Of a DNA stretch of 64,000 nt, positions 1 to 20,149 are shown piece after piece. The translations under genes were made by a program, and so were the position numbers. This stretch comes from Amia ocellicauda (taxonomy: Eukaryota > Chordata > Actinopteri > Amiiformes > Amiidae), in contig NC_089853.1 of the NCBI RefSeq assembly GCF_036373705.1, positions 2,582,001-2,646,000 on the forward strand. The letters run 5' to 3'. Positions within the stretch are counted from its first letter, which is position 1. Every line of letters starts with the position of its first letter. Under the pieces are notes generated by a model that did not search any database, was not told where the DNA came from, and was given only the letters and a program-made list of their open reading frames with translations.

Positions 1-640
1 TGTAGGCTACATTAAGTGAAATAATTATTCCCTTGCATGAGATTAAAGGCTAGGAAACCTATGCAGTATTAAACACGTAAGGTTCATAAAATGTATAATT
101 ATATATAGGCTATATACAAATATATTAAGAATAATGAACAGTTTTCCATTAATCCAGCGACACCAGGCGGCAAATCGCATGTAGCATTTAAAACCAATTG
201 CAAACTGCATAGAAATGCCTAGTGGTTTACTTTTTGTATTCATTAGTTTATATGCTTTAAAAAGCAGTTTAATTGTGATGTGCCAGCGAAAACTTTTCCA
301 ACGTGGCAGTTAAAATAAAAATAATTGTACATCTTTGTGGACATGTATCAGTCAGCTCCTCAGTTCTCCAATGCACTACAGTAGGAAGTAGGAAATGTGG
401 AACTTTTGACCTTTGTAATGATCTGGAGACATGCAGTGGTCACCTCCAGGGTGAGTGTGGACATTTGGTCTCCAACCCCATTTAAAAAAAAAGGAACTAG
501 GGAAATGAGTTTAACAAATCTAAAATGAACGTCTTCCTTTAGTTTTACAGACCAACATTGATGAGGCCCTAATGATAATGACTAAGTGTAAAAGTAATGA
601 CATTTCAAAATATACATCAACTTAAAAGATAATAAAAAGC
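1..640. other. Flank downstream of DEPDC7, no gene seen
   Basis: The stretch is AT-rich. Only short chance open frames occur, and I see no exon with paired splice signals. In the human block the next gene past DEPDC7 is TCP11L1; no part of it is recognisable here. A candidate minus-strand ATTAAA poly(A) signal for DEPDC7 lies at 642-647. Confidence 0.5.
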
Positions 641-724
641 ATTTAATAATTCACCTTTACACATGTACATACAGTAAATACAAGACATTTATACAATTTT
701 ACAACATATACAGTAGTTTTATAG

Positions 725-8495
<7,771 letters not shown>

Positions 8496-8599
8496 AATAG
8501 CGCCGCGCTGACGTCAGCGGCCGGCCCGGCCCTCTTATACCGGCAGGTGCCGCGGGCTCCAGTGAGCGACCAGCAGCGCTGCCATTCATTGGCATTTCA

Positions 8600-9583
8600 C
8601 CGGCACCCACCATACACTGAGGAATTGCCAATTATCTAACGTCGCCAGATAGTAGCGAAAAAGAATTGCAAAGAGAACATCTAATTAGTTTCTTGAGGCG
8701 CGAGGACCCCAATTACATGATTGCATCGTTTTATTTGTATGCCTGTAGGTTAATGTCATTTGGCCCATGAAACAGTTTTCAGCTATGTATGTGCCATGCC
8801 TTCATTAGATTCTTGGAGGAAGCATGCTGACGCCTTTAAACATTGCTCTGACACCAGATGATGTGGCAGTTTACTATTCTGCACAGGTGGCAGTATTTGG
8901 TTGTCTACCCTCTAGTGATGCGCTGCCACAGGTCTGCTCCTGCACCTGCTGCTCAGAGCATTTTATACCAAATTCCTGTCATTCTTTTGATGTTGTTTTC
9001 TTTTAAATTAAAGCGAAATTATGCAGCTTCATCCAACATGAGTTCAGATCATAGCAGCAAAAACCGGAGTGTTTTTTTTTTTTAAATGAGAGGAATTATA
9101 TTGTTGAAATTGCCCGATAGTGCTGAGAGCAACCTTTTCTAAAGAGTGCTTAGGAGAAGTCATCTAAATGCTTCTTAACTAGTGATTTAGTGGTCGTTTT
9201 TCTGCATTGTATTAGCTTCTTAGTAGTTGCATAGATTGGTGTTTGAAATGGTTGTGTGTTTTGATCATCTTATTGCTGATATATAGCCCATCTTCTATCA
9301 CCACTTCTATCAGGCAAAGATACTAACTGTGTCTGAACGGGACAGGGTTCCCACCAGGGATACACTCAAAGGCTTTGGGTAGGTTTCCCAGAAACCTCAG
9401 ACTTCCTTGATCCTTTCTACTGGATAAAGTAAGATGGGCTGAGTTTAGAAAGATTAGGCGTAGCTTCGAGTCTGGGTGTTGGCAAGGGTCAGGGCTATCA
9501 GTGGGATGGGTGTTTTTGTCATCATCCCCACACCAAAGATGGTATCTGTAGTGACAAGTATTTTCTTATGATTGCAGACTTAT

Positions 9584-9627
<44 letters not shown>

Positions 9628-12600
9628 CACAGTGTTACAGTTTACATTTCCATAATTTAAATAAAATATTACACTTATTGCCTAATTATCTTCACTCCTG
9701 GGGGCCACGGACAGTATAGTTCATAATGTGCTTGGACTACATTTTCTACTGCCTGGTAAACATGAACCAGAGGCATGGGGTAGAATCCATTGCAATGTTT
9801 ATGCAGAGATGTTTCTTCAGAAGTGTGAGAAGGTAGGATTTTATTGGTGCAGTTAAGGTGAAATATGAGTTAAATATGAGGCAAAGGTCACACAGCGCAG
9901 CATCTGATCGAGCACACGTTCCTTTATATTTTAATTGGCTGGGAAAAGAACATTGTGTGCATTCCTTTCTTTTATCACTGTACATTACCAGCAATTCCTA
10001 ACATCCCTGCTATCTCCCTGTCAGTTACTTTTAGAATGTATCTCATAAATCCAAAATATGAAAACATATCAAAACAAATGCTGAAAGGCTTTCTACCATC
10101 CAAACGGTAGGAAGGTCAAGTAATCGTGTGTATGTCAGTCTATGAGTCAATAAATTATGTTTTGAGGGAGAAATGCAGAGAAAGATGCATAGAACTGTCT
10201 GACTCCACATATATACACATATGGTTATTCCTGCGAGTGTAATTCATCCCATTGACCAAAGATGGACACCTCTCAAATGTATTAAAGAAAATGCTGTGGC
10301 TGTGAAACAAAACATATTTATTTAACTTACTGTTGTAATGCTAACATAATCAGGATAGAGAAGAGGTTTTATAAAGAAAAGCAGTTTCATCCTTGCAAAG
10401 ACCTTTAGCAAACCTGTCCGACTGGATGAGCCATTTCACAGGCTTCCTGATAGATTCTTAACTTACTTTCATTTGCATAGAAATTCTTTGCCCTAAAAAT
10501 GCCTGTGAAAAAGTGTGTATCATGCTTTGTAATATACACTGCCACACCTTCAGGGAAGAAAGAGGTACTGAAAGGATACACAATGACCGAGACAAAAACA
10601 CGTATCCACCTGCGTCACAAACTATGCCTGCTGTTTACTCTGAAATGCATTTGGAGGTGTGTGTGCGTGGCGTTTTGACAAGTATATTTAAAGAGGAAAT
10701 CTGTTAACTTATCACAAAAGAAAAAGAAAATCTGTGTTTACTCTTAATTTGTAGTATGTGTGCATATCTCTTTCTATCCATCTAACTATCTATCTATATT
10801 GGTATAATTGAGAGCAATGCAGCTAATTTCAAAATGTATTAATAGTCCTGGGCATTTATAGAATTAAAATATTTTAAAGAGGTTTAGGAGTCTGAAATGT
10901 GATAAGTCTCAGCTCTATGGGTACAACTTCCTTTAGTGAAGAAAGTCACCTAATAAACTTGATCTACAACTTTCATAGGATTCGGAGATGTTGTGCTTTT
11001 CAATCAGCATAACTCTGTCTTCGGACACTGTCAACACTTTCAGACACTGCATTTTAAAGGTCATCATAAAGGCCCTTCACTGAAAACAGGGATATTTAGA
11101 GCTCTGTGTATAGATTGTCACGGTCAAAATAAAAGACACAAAATTCCTATAATCTCTAATTTGATGGAGAATTTAAACTGAAAGAGGATGGGTGCTACAG
11201 TAGATTGCTGTTTTATTTGTCGACATGCTGACAGAAATTCGAAACCTTCAATGTTGTAATTTAAAATGTGTTTATATTAGAAATTTATGTTATTCATATG
11301 TTTGTTTTTGGGGGTCAAAAGAAAAATAGTGTTATCATTATGTCACACTGTTTCACAATGTTTTACACCAGTAAAAAATACAATAAAAGACAAAAGTAAT
11401 ATGAAATATGTTGTCTCATCAAGGAAGATGAGATCTGGATGCTTTTTGATTATTATTGCTGAAGAATATAAATGGTGGTGGCCTTTTAGGAATGTGCAAA
11501 TATGATATAATTACCTTATGGCATAACTAATAAGTTAATTCTCAATAAAACTAACAGAGAACTTAACGAACTAAGCAAAATATGCCTTGAGTCTTAGAAC
11601 TATTATTTCTTAATTCAACAAAGGGTAGTATTTTCAGGGAACATGTCAACAAAATTCCACTTCAGTTAACCAAAAAAAAAAGGGTTTTCAGACAGCTATT
11701 CAAATGAAACCCACAATGGGATTCTCAGAAGCCCACTTGCAAAGCAATGTGAAATTTATTAATATTCATGTATCTTTTCCGCCATAACCCAGACATTTGT
11801 GTTGAACAAATATCCAGTGATTTTGTTCCCCAGTAATATACAGACTGGAATTCTTAACTCTTACTTAAATGGAAATTATGATAAACTATGAACAGTACTT
11901 TCATTTATTCATGAGTGTTAGATAACAGAAGTGCTTTTGTGCACAGAATCTCTAACGTCTACCACATTGTGCTGCGCAACATATTTTATTCAACAGTTCA
12001 CTGCCATTCAAGAATGAAATTGAGAACAATGTACATTTTGAGCACACTGAACCCCGATCCATCCATTAACAGAATATGATTTGATCATAATTTCAAATTG
12101 GCGATGATAGCCAGATTTTCTAAACTGGGATATTTCCTGTCTTTAATCCAGGCAAATACCTGCATGGGCTTGAAAACAAATACACATTTAAAGAACACGG
12201 AAACAATAACTTGACACTGTCAACCTGCTTCATGCTAGATCAGTTAGGGACTTTTATATGAAGCTGTTATATAAGTGATTATGGTAACAAGTCATAAAAT
12301 GTAAAAATGGATCATTCATAACAAAAGTGTAATAAATCACTGTGCTATGAAGCCTAAAAAGAGGAAATCCACAGCCTTAAATAGCAAAGAACAGGATATA
12401 GAAAAATATAGCATTTTACAACACCATGCGCTGCTCAGCTGTTTAGGTAACAGCTCTGTTATTTAACGATTCATTGTTCACATGCTGGTATGTTTTCAAG
12501 CTGATGATGAAGGTGTCAGCCTGCAATGGCGTGCGGGTGTGTTCTCGATAGTGCTGATTAATATCAGTGGCAGTTCTCGTTTGCTTTGCTGCCAGTTTCT

Positions 12601-13400
12601 GTTTTCATCTTTTGAGCTCACATTCAGGTGAACTAAATTATATTATTCTATGACATTAACTTGTATGATTAACTTAGATTTCTACAATGGAAAAATAATA
12701 ATCTCCCATTTTAATGTATTAAAAAAACAACACAAAATCAACAACCACTGATTCTATTTATATATGAAATTGCCAACCTCAGTTTATGTATCAAAATTCC
12801 TCAGCATAACTGTCATGCAGAAATATTTCTGGATTATGTGGTTATGAATGTAACAGATTAGCACTTTGTTATTCAAATACTGAAACATCACAATCACAAT
12901 GATGTATGTCTCTATTGCACTGAAATACAACAGTCCAATGTTGCACTTTCTTAGTGTTGGTGTACCCGTGGTGTGGTCTTTTATTAACCATAACTGCAGA
13001 ATACGGATGAGACCTCGTACACCATTGGAAGATCTTTGAAATCAGTTATCAAAGCACTGTGTGTTTTGGACGTACCACTGCAGTGTTTGACGTTTGCAAA
13101 CAAACTGAAGGCCATCGTATGCGCACACATTGTTCACGTGATCTCAGCTGCATCACAGGCCATCTTTAAATGGAAACATTTATTTGATGTTGAGCTTCCA
13201 AAGCATATTCTTTTCATTATTCAGTCATTTTACGTTTGGTAATCAATAGCCAAGACAGAAAAAAAGTAATACTCCTGTTATAAGTCAATTGTTATAGAGA
13301 AATTATTATTATTATTTTTACAATTTAAGTAATAATAACCTTGTTAATGTATTACTTTGTAATATGAATTAACTTTATTATGATGTTAAAATAAAACATT
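8600..13400. other. Gene-poor interval upstream of DEPDC7
   Basis: This is 4.8 kb of AT-rich DNA. It contains one (TAA)n microsatellite (9585-9627) and no open frame above about 85 codons. I recognise no gene, RNA gene or transposon in it. Confidence 0.5.
9585..9627. repeat. (TAA)n microsatellite
   Basis: A run of about 14 uninterrupted TAA units, read directly. Confidence 0.95.
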
Positions 13401-13410
13401 TAAATGTATA

Positions 13411-14631
13411 CACTCACCTAAAGGATTATGAGGAACACCTGTTCAATTTCTCATTAATGCAATTATCTAACCAACCAATCACATGGCAGTTGCTTCAATG
13501 CATTTAGGGGTATGGTCCTGGTCAAGACAATCTCCTGAACTCCAAACTGAATGTCTGAATGGGAAAGAAAGGTGATTTAAGCAATTTTGAGCGTGGCATG
13601 GTTGTTGGTACCAGACGGGCCGGTCTGAGTATTTCACAATCTGCTCAGTTACTGGGATTTTCACGCACAACCATTTCTAGGGTTTACAAAGAATGGTGTG
13701 AAAAGGGAAAAACATCCAGTATGCGGCAGTCCTGTGGGCGAAAATGCCTTGTTGATGCTAGAGGTCAGAGGAGAATGGGCCGACTGATTCAAGCTGATAG
13801 AAGAGCAACTTTGACTGAAATAACCACTCGTTACAACCGAGGTATGCAGCAAAGCATTTGTGAAGCCACAACACGTACAACCTTGAGGCGGATGGGCTAC
13901 AACAGCAGAAGACCCCACCGGGTACCACTCATCTCCACTACAAATAGGAAAAAGAGGCTACAATTTGCACAAGCTCACCAAAATTGGACAGTTGAAGACT
14001 GGAAAAATGTTGCCTGGTCTGATGAGTCTCGATTTCTGTTGAGACATTCAGATGGTAGAGTCAGAATTTGGCGTAAACAGAATGAGAACATGGATCCATC
14101 ATGCCTTGTTACCACTGTGCAGGCTGGTGGTGGTGGTGTAATGGTGTGGGGGATGTTTTCTTGGCACACTTTAGGCCCCTTAGTGCCAATTGGGCATCGT
14201 TTAAATGCCACGGCCTACCTGAGCATTGTTTCTGACCATGTCCATCCCTTTATGACCACCATGTACCCATCCTCTGATGGCTACTTCCAGCAGGATAATG
14301 CACCATGTCACAAAGGTCGAATCATTTCAAATTGGTTTCTTGAACATGACAATGAGTTCACTGTACTAAACTGGCCCCCACAGTCACCAGATCTCAACCC
14401 AATAGAGCATCTTTGGGATGTGGTGGAACGGGAGCTTCGTGCCCTGGATGTGCATCCCACAAATCTCCATCAACTGCAAGATGCTATCCTATCAAATTGG
14501 GCCAACATTTCTAAAGAATGCTTTCAGCACCTTGTTGAATCAATGCCACGTAGAATTAAGGCAGTTCTGAAGGCGAAAGGGGGTCAAACACAGTATTAGT
14601 ATGGTGTTCCTAATAATCCTTTAGGTGAGTG
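13411..14631 (+). mobile_element. Complete Tc1/mariner element, DD36E (Incomer-like)
   Basis: This 1221 bp element is bounded by 29 bp terminal inverted repeats, 13411-13439 and 14603-14631. They begin CACTCACCTAAAGGATTAT and differ at one base. TA target duplications flank it at 13409-13410 and 14632-14633. It holds one intact transposase frame. The structure is that of a potentially autonomous, recently inserted copy. The D-to-E spacing of 36 residues matches the DD36E group that I know as Incomer, which is reported in fishes, frogs and other animals with signs of horizontal transfer. The group assignment rests on spacing and remembered sequence. Confidence 0.93.
13559..14599 (+). CDS. Tc1/mariner transposase, intact, 346 aa
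   Basis: This is an uninterrupted transposase for cut-and-paste movement at TA sites. The N-terminal paired-like helix-turn-helix region spans about residues 8-110 (ISQSAQLLGFSRTTISRVYK, then a GRKCLVDARG linker and a second HTH). The catalytic triad is D155 (WSDES), D246 (QQDNAPCH) and E283 ([11 protein letters not shown]), with 36 residues between the second D and the E. A glycine-rich box, AGGGGVMVWGMF, lies near residues 189-200. Length and all key residues are normal for the superfamily, so activity is possible but untested. The ATG follows the 5' inverted repeat by about 120 bases, as is usual in these elements. Confidence 0.95.
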   Translation: MGKKGDLSNFERGMVVGTRRAGLSISQSAQLLGFSRTTISRVYKEWCEKGKTSSMRQSCGRKCLVDARGQRRMGRLIQADRRATLTEITTRYNRGMQQSICEATTRTTLRRMGYNSRRPHRVPLISTTNRKKRLQFAQAHQNWTVEDWKNVAWSDESRFLLRHSDGRVRIWRKQNENMDPSCLVTTVQAGGGGVMVWGMFSWHTLGPLVPIGHRLNATAYLSIVSDHVHPFMTTMYPSSDGYFQQDNAPCHKGRIISNWFLEHDNEFTVLNWPPQSPDLNPIEHLWDVVERELRALDVHPTNLHQLQDAILSNWANISKECFQHLVESMPRRIKAVLKAKGGQTQY

Positions 14632-14783
14632 TATATTATACGAATATTAACAGCTATTATGACTACATGACTAATACATGACTAGTATAAACTGCTATGA
14701 ACTGCCAGAACTGCTTGCTTCACTCACCATCTGTATGACTGACTGTATGTTGTATAGTGATGTGTTCATATTCTTGGCCTTGC

Positions 14784-15125
14784 CATGGTGGCTGCCCCCC
14801 TCGACGATCTGACCCGCAAGGGCACTCCCTTCGAGTGGACAGCAGCACGCCAGGAGGCCTTCGACACCCTGAAGCAGGGCCTCTGCTCCCCTCCAGCAGC
14901 ACGTGGTCCTGGCACCCATGGACCGGGTGGCGCTGGGCCATTTCCACCCCCCACGGGGGAAACAGGTATATGCTGGTGGCCCTTGACTATTTTACTAAGT
15001 GCCCTGAAGCTTATGCCCCTCCTGACCAGGAGGCCGAGCCAGTGGCTGCCGCACTGATAGAGGGCTTCTTCAAATGGTTTGGGGTCCCCACATGTCTCCA
15101 CTTGACCAGGTGGAGGATATTCGAG
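14784..15125 (+). pseudogene. Ty3/Gypsy retrotransposon fragment (RNase H end joined to integrase)
   Basis: This is an internally deleted, frameshifted pol relic. One frame from 14785 reads VAAPLDDLTRKGTPFEW and QEAFDTLKQGL, typical of the RT/RNase H junction of Gypsy elements. A second frame then reads NRYMLVALDYFTKCPEAYA and AALIEGFFKWFGVPTCLH, the integrase catalytic core. The several hundred residues normally between them are missing. The integrase frame decays after about 15110, where DQG should follow. No LTRs are seen. The fragment lies 150 bp beyond the Incomer-like element. Inactive. Confidence 0.75.
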
Positions 15126-16091
15126 TCTCTTATATTTATACTTTCATACTTAGAAGGAAAAACTAAAGCAAAGAGAGATCACCAGCTACGCACATAATTT
15201 TCATTTCCCACAGAGTAGTTTGAACTGTTTTCATTATAACTCATCATTAACCTGTACTATGAAGATGTAAGCTTGCAAAATCCATTAGTACATTTGAGGA
15301 CGGCTAGATAGATTTGACAAAAAGAGTGAAATTAAAACAACAGTACTGTTTATTTTGTGAAGTCGTCGTAGGTATTTTCTTTTGCCTTGCAGCGTTTACT
15401 GTTCAGCAGTACATTATTCTGTACTCTATCGCAGGCTGATTTAGACTGAGTTGTTGTAGATTTACATGCAGTCATTTCCTACTGATTTCTGTATATTTTT
15501 GTGATTCTGGCACCATAAGCGTCCAGTTACTGATTTATAATTTTAGGCTTTTGTGGGAACTAATAGCTGAAGACCACTGTGCACTGTATTGGTGATGAAT
15601 CTGATTTATATTGTAGTGAGCGGCATCTCCTTTCTCTTTTTAATAACAGAAGGGCAGGAAGGTTTATTGCCCTTAAAAACACAGTCTAAGGGTCCCTATC
15701 GGCCGAGATCCACACCAAAACAATACCCAGTAACCCTGTCTATCTCTATGCCGCTCTAATCTTGTATTTTGTTTTTTAATGTGCACTGTGCAATATAGTG
15801 CAAGTGCAATACAATATTTCTAGTATTGAGTATTTTTAGTTTGGATGTTCCTTACATAAACTGTTTATTAGTTATTGCTGTTATTTCAGTGTGCACAGTA
15901 CACTATTTACATTATTATTTACAGTATTTATTACAAAAATAATTGTAAATGTTTTCTGAATCCTGCTATTTTATGTACAAATGCTTTATCACTGGAAAAC
16001 AATTTAATCACATTTACAATAAAAGTGTGTGGTTTTATTTTTTAGGTGACTCATTATTAATATCATTGGATTATTATATTATTATTTACTA

Positions 16092-16092
<1 letters not shown>

Positions 16093-16166
<74 letters not shown>
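16093..16166. repeat. (ATT)n microsatellite
   Basis: About 25 ATT units read directly. The array ends within 6 bases of the 5' end of the DD37E Tc1 copy, so the element may have inserted at the array's TA-rich edge. Confidence 0.95.
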
Positions 16167-16168
<2 letters not shown>

Positions 16169-16439
16169 CTACACTACCGGTCAAAAGTTTTAGAACACCC
16201 CCATTTTTCCAGTTTTGATTGAAATTTAAGCAGTTCAAGTCCAGTGAATAACCTGAAATGGTACAAAGGTAAGCGGTAAACTGACAGAGGTTAAAAAAAA
16301 AAGTTTAGGTTACCAAAAACTGAAAAATAAGTCATATAAGTCATGAAAAATAACAAGTAATGGGTTAACAACTTACAGCTGTTCTGCAGCAATGGGAGTA
16401 AATTAAGCATTGAAAGTTGATGCTAACAATTCCTAATTC

Positions 16440-16510
16440 CTTATTATTTTTACTATTTATTTATTAGCAGACATCCTTGTACGGGGCGACTTACAAAATA
16501 TAAGAACAAT
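16440..16510. repeat. SINE/LINE 3' tail fragment inside the DD37E element
   Basis: The segment TTTATTTATTAGCAGACATC followed by GGGGCGACTTACAA resembles, in reverse, the conserved tail shared by many fish SINEs and their partner LINEs (GTCGC...GTCTGCTAA type). The flanking bases resume the Tc1 5' region, so it is a nested insertion. The assignment rests on memory of the tail consensus. Confidence 0.55.
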
Positions 16511-16639
16511 ACAAAGTGATTACTTTGTACAAACCCTCTGTCTGTGTAAAAGCAGTGTTGGAACAGACTGTGTTACTACACCCTCTTAAACATTATTTGG
16601 ACAGTATTGTATTGCAAGAAGTAGTATATTGCTATCATA

Positions 16640-17482
16640 ATGGCGAGAAAAAGGTAATTAACAAAGGAAGACAGACAGACCATTATAACCCTTAAAAGTG
16701 TAGGTCTTTCCTTTAGAGAAATTGCAAAGAAAGCCAAGGTGTCAGTGAGTACAGTTTCCTACACCATCAAAAGGCACTTGGAAACTGGAGGAAACTCTGA
16801 CAGGAAGAGGTCTGGCAGATTCAAAGCCACAACAGAATCATAAGACAAGTTTCTGAGAGTCAACAGCTTGCATGATAGGCGGCTCACAGGACAACAGCTT
16901 CAAGCACAGCTGAACACTGGTCGAAGTAAAAGTCTCAGTTTCAACTGTGAAGAGAAGACTTTGAGTTGCTGGTGTGACAGGTCAATGGCAGTAAGAAAGC
17001 CATTGCTAAGAGGGCAAAATAAGAAAAAGAGGCTTGCCTGGGCCATGAAGCACCGCCAGTGGACTACTGAAGACTGGAAGAAGGTCTTATGTGCTGGATC
17101 CAGAGTCGGTGACTTGCACAGAGTGAGTGGCACCCTGAACCAAAATGGCTACCACAGCACATTGCATCCTACAGCAAGATAATGACCCAAAACATACCTC
17201 CAGGCTATGTCAGAACTACCTTAGAAGAAAAGAACAAGACGGTAGGCTTCAAATCATGGAGTGGCCAAAGTCTCCAGACTTAAACCCCATTGAGCTGGTT
17301 TGGAATGAACTGGACAGAAGGGTGAAAGCAAAGCATCCTACAAGTGCAACACGTTTGTGGGAATTTCTGCAACAGTGCTGGGAAGAACTTTCCGAACAAT
17401 ATTTGATTTCCATTGTAGAAAGAAAGCCACGAGTGTGTTTGGCTGTTATATCTGCAAAAGGTGGCTACTTTGATGAGTCATT
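16640..17482 (+). pseudogene. Tc1-like transposase relic (stops plus deletion of first catalytic D)
   Basis: The frame starts at 16640 (MARKR) and meets a stop at 16655-16657 and another at 16841-16843. Between and after them the helix-turn-helix region is legible (GLSFREIAKKAKVSVSTVSY). The region that should hold the first catalytic Asp is deleted near 17090-17145. The frame then shifts to one reading QQDNDPKHTS and PDLNPIELVWNEL, with 37 residues between D and E. The C terminus runs into unrelated sequence. This is an old, inactive copy. Confidence 0.82.
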
Positions 17483-20149
17483 TAGATGTGTGATCCCTGT
17501 CTTGGCGTTTTCAGATTCAGGAGCAGCACCAACAGGGAGCTAGGTAATGCAGTCCCGGGCTGAGGTCCGTGTACTTGGCTGCGATGGTGTGCAGTAACAC
17601 ATGGTCCCTGGTTGAACTGGTATGGTGTTGACACAGCTGCTTGGGTGTATATGGAAGAAAAAAATGAATAATATTGCCTAATCAGTATTTTAAAAATTAG
17701 AATTGCCTTCTAGTTCAAAAAATATTTGTAATATAAAGCAAACTAATTGAACTGTATTAATGGAATACCAAACTATACATGTTCTCCACTGCTTTTGAAT
17801 CATTACAAATATTGAGTTAATTCCAAGTTATTGAGCTGCTTCACATCAAGAGAATCCAAATAAACAACCTCTTGTTAGTTATACACAATTAAAGTATTCT
17901 ATACCTCAGTAAAAAATGAGTACAGGTGACAGAAACCACAAGTGGGTAGATTAAAGTAAGTATCTGTCCCTTGTTTCAAAATCATATAACTTAAATCAGC
18001 AATTTCTACATGTACTTTACACAGCATGCTCTATGTATGTATTTCAATTGCTATTATATAATGATATATTCAATAATGTTATTTCAGATACAATACACAG
18101 AACAGAAAACTAATTAGATAAGTTTATGTAGGATAATGTATCTTGGCCTCTTTTTTCACAGAGTGCTCTGCAGCCCCTGTAGGACATGTCTGTATCGACA
18201 CCATATCGCCCTTGGGACAGACTTCAGCAGCATGCCTGGAGACACCATGCCGTCTCTTCCTCTGGTTCTTTGCATGCTACGGACATGGGTACGAACTCTT
18301 CTCCATTGTCAGATTCTTCCTCATGGAAATACTTCGCCCAGAGTTTAACTGTCAGCACAATCATTTCAAACACAAAAGATATAATCGACAAAAAAACACA
18401 TACCATGTCATACTGGGCCACACCGCTCCATGTGTTTAAACATCCATGTGAAATCTGCCATGAATTCCTTGCATGAGCGTATGCAATTACATTGATACTC
18501 CCCTATCAAGAATAGCACAGACATATACTTAAACGGAGGATTAGAATCAAGGTCGACAACAGAGTACTTCTTGTTATGTCTATTATGTATACCAAATGTT
18601 CTTGTTGCATGTATCTGTACTAAATGAATGTCTATTCTGCTTTTTACTGATGCTCTGACTGCTGGAATGATCTGCGTAACATAAAGACAAAAAACTCACC
18701 CTTGAACATGGATATATATTTCTCTGCATCCATGGAACATCCACTGGAAAGAAAAAGGTTTACGTCTAATAAACTCATTTAATTACAACAGCCGCTCCAT
18801 GCATTTATGGCATTGTAATTTGAAATTATTATTTTTTTCTTCTTATGTGGACACTTTTGAACAGCACGAAACACAAAAAGCAAAATTAATCAATTAAGCA
18901 TGATATTTGTCAAAAAATCTATTATTTCTCAAAAGAAGACATACTAAGTGTAGGTCATTCTGTCACATGGAGATACATGTAAAGTGAGAAGAGTTTCATT
19001 ACAATACATTATTTTCTCACATACCACATCATACTGTAATGGCCTACCAGGTACGATGTGCCTTGTCCGTTTCTTTAATCTCCTCAGGTCAAGATGTGTC
19101 TGCTCCTGCCCAGTTTGCCAGGGCCCTTTCTTTTGGTAACGTGAATCAAAGTTACACAATGAGAGCCACATATTTGGTGATAAGAACTATCTCAGTATTC
19201 CCCTAAAATGTTTTATTTACCTTCACTTTCGGTGTCTGCATCAGTAACCATGGATGATTCCTGTGAGTCTCGAAGGCTTTTTCCTGTCTCCTCTTTTTCC
19301 TGGACAACAGAAACAGTTTGTCTTATTAACACCAATGTGTGATTGTACAAACCTCTGGATTGTCTGAAGTATACTGAGAGGACCAAAAGAAAGATTATTC
19401 TCCAGATTACATACTTTAAGGAAAACTGCATAACACTTAAAATCTCCCATACTCAAACAGGAAACTATTTAACTGAATATGACAGGGACATTAGAACAAG
19501 TGTAATATTGAATCCACCCAGGTTTTGCTGATGCTTTTCCTGAATACTCTCAGACCACAGCCTCATATAATACAAAACCACCTCTCTGGAGAAGCACACA
19601 TTTCAAGAAAATACATTTCACAAATGCTGATTCTAAAGGCAAATCAACACTTAGACAAAAACTATCTGTATGGCGTCTGATTTGGCATCGACCAAACTCC
19701 ATTGTAATTGATTTACCTTTTGAGGAAGTACAAACTCAGGGATCATGTTGGACAGTCTTGTGTAGAGCTTCTGCTCTTTCTCACAATTGCTCCCCTTGAA
19801 TTGAGTTGCCAGATTCCTTCAGTCTTCCAGCATCTCACACACAAGGGACTAAGATCCCTGACTCCCCGCTGAAAGTGACAAGAGTAAAATTATTACATAT
19901 CTCCACACACAATATATATATACTCAACGGTACCCAAGGAAGCCACAAAAAAGAAACCAATAATTTGCATTTTCTAGATTAGGTTTTAGAATGGAAATCA
20001 TCTATACTTATTACTTGCACCAGATCTTCCAATGTCACCATCTTCAAGGTCCTGGCAGGCCTTATTGCTCTTACATTTTGTCCTAGAATTCAATGAAATT
20101 GTGGTATTATTGTTAATATACAGACGGGTGACAAATTAAATGAAAAATA

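Larger units (their letters stand above)
16171..17482 (+). mobile_element. Decayed Tc1/mariner element, DD37E type, 3' truncated
   Basis: The 5' inverted repeat starts near 16171 (ACACTACCGGTCAAAAGTTT), but no matching 3' repeat occurs. Similarity to the transposase end fades after a GGCTACTTTGATGA segment near 17475, so the right end is lost. A SINE/LINE-tail fragment sits inside at about 16440-16510. The element is dead: see the transposase relic entry. Confidence 0.82.

Noticed and set aside
8824-9085. Overlapping cysteine-containing short frames upstream of DEPDC7
   Set aside because: Short, no splice partners, no similarity recognised; likely chance.
15949-16218. Open frame with a long isoleucine run
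   Set aside because: It is only the translation of the (ATT)n microsatellite.
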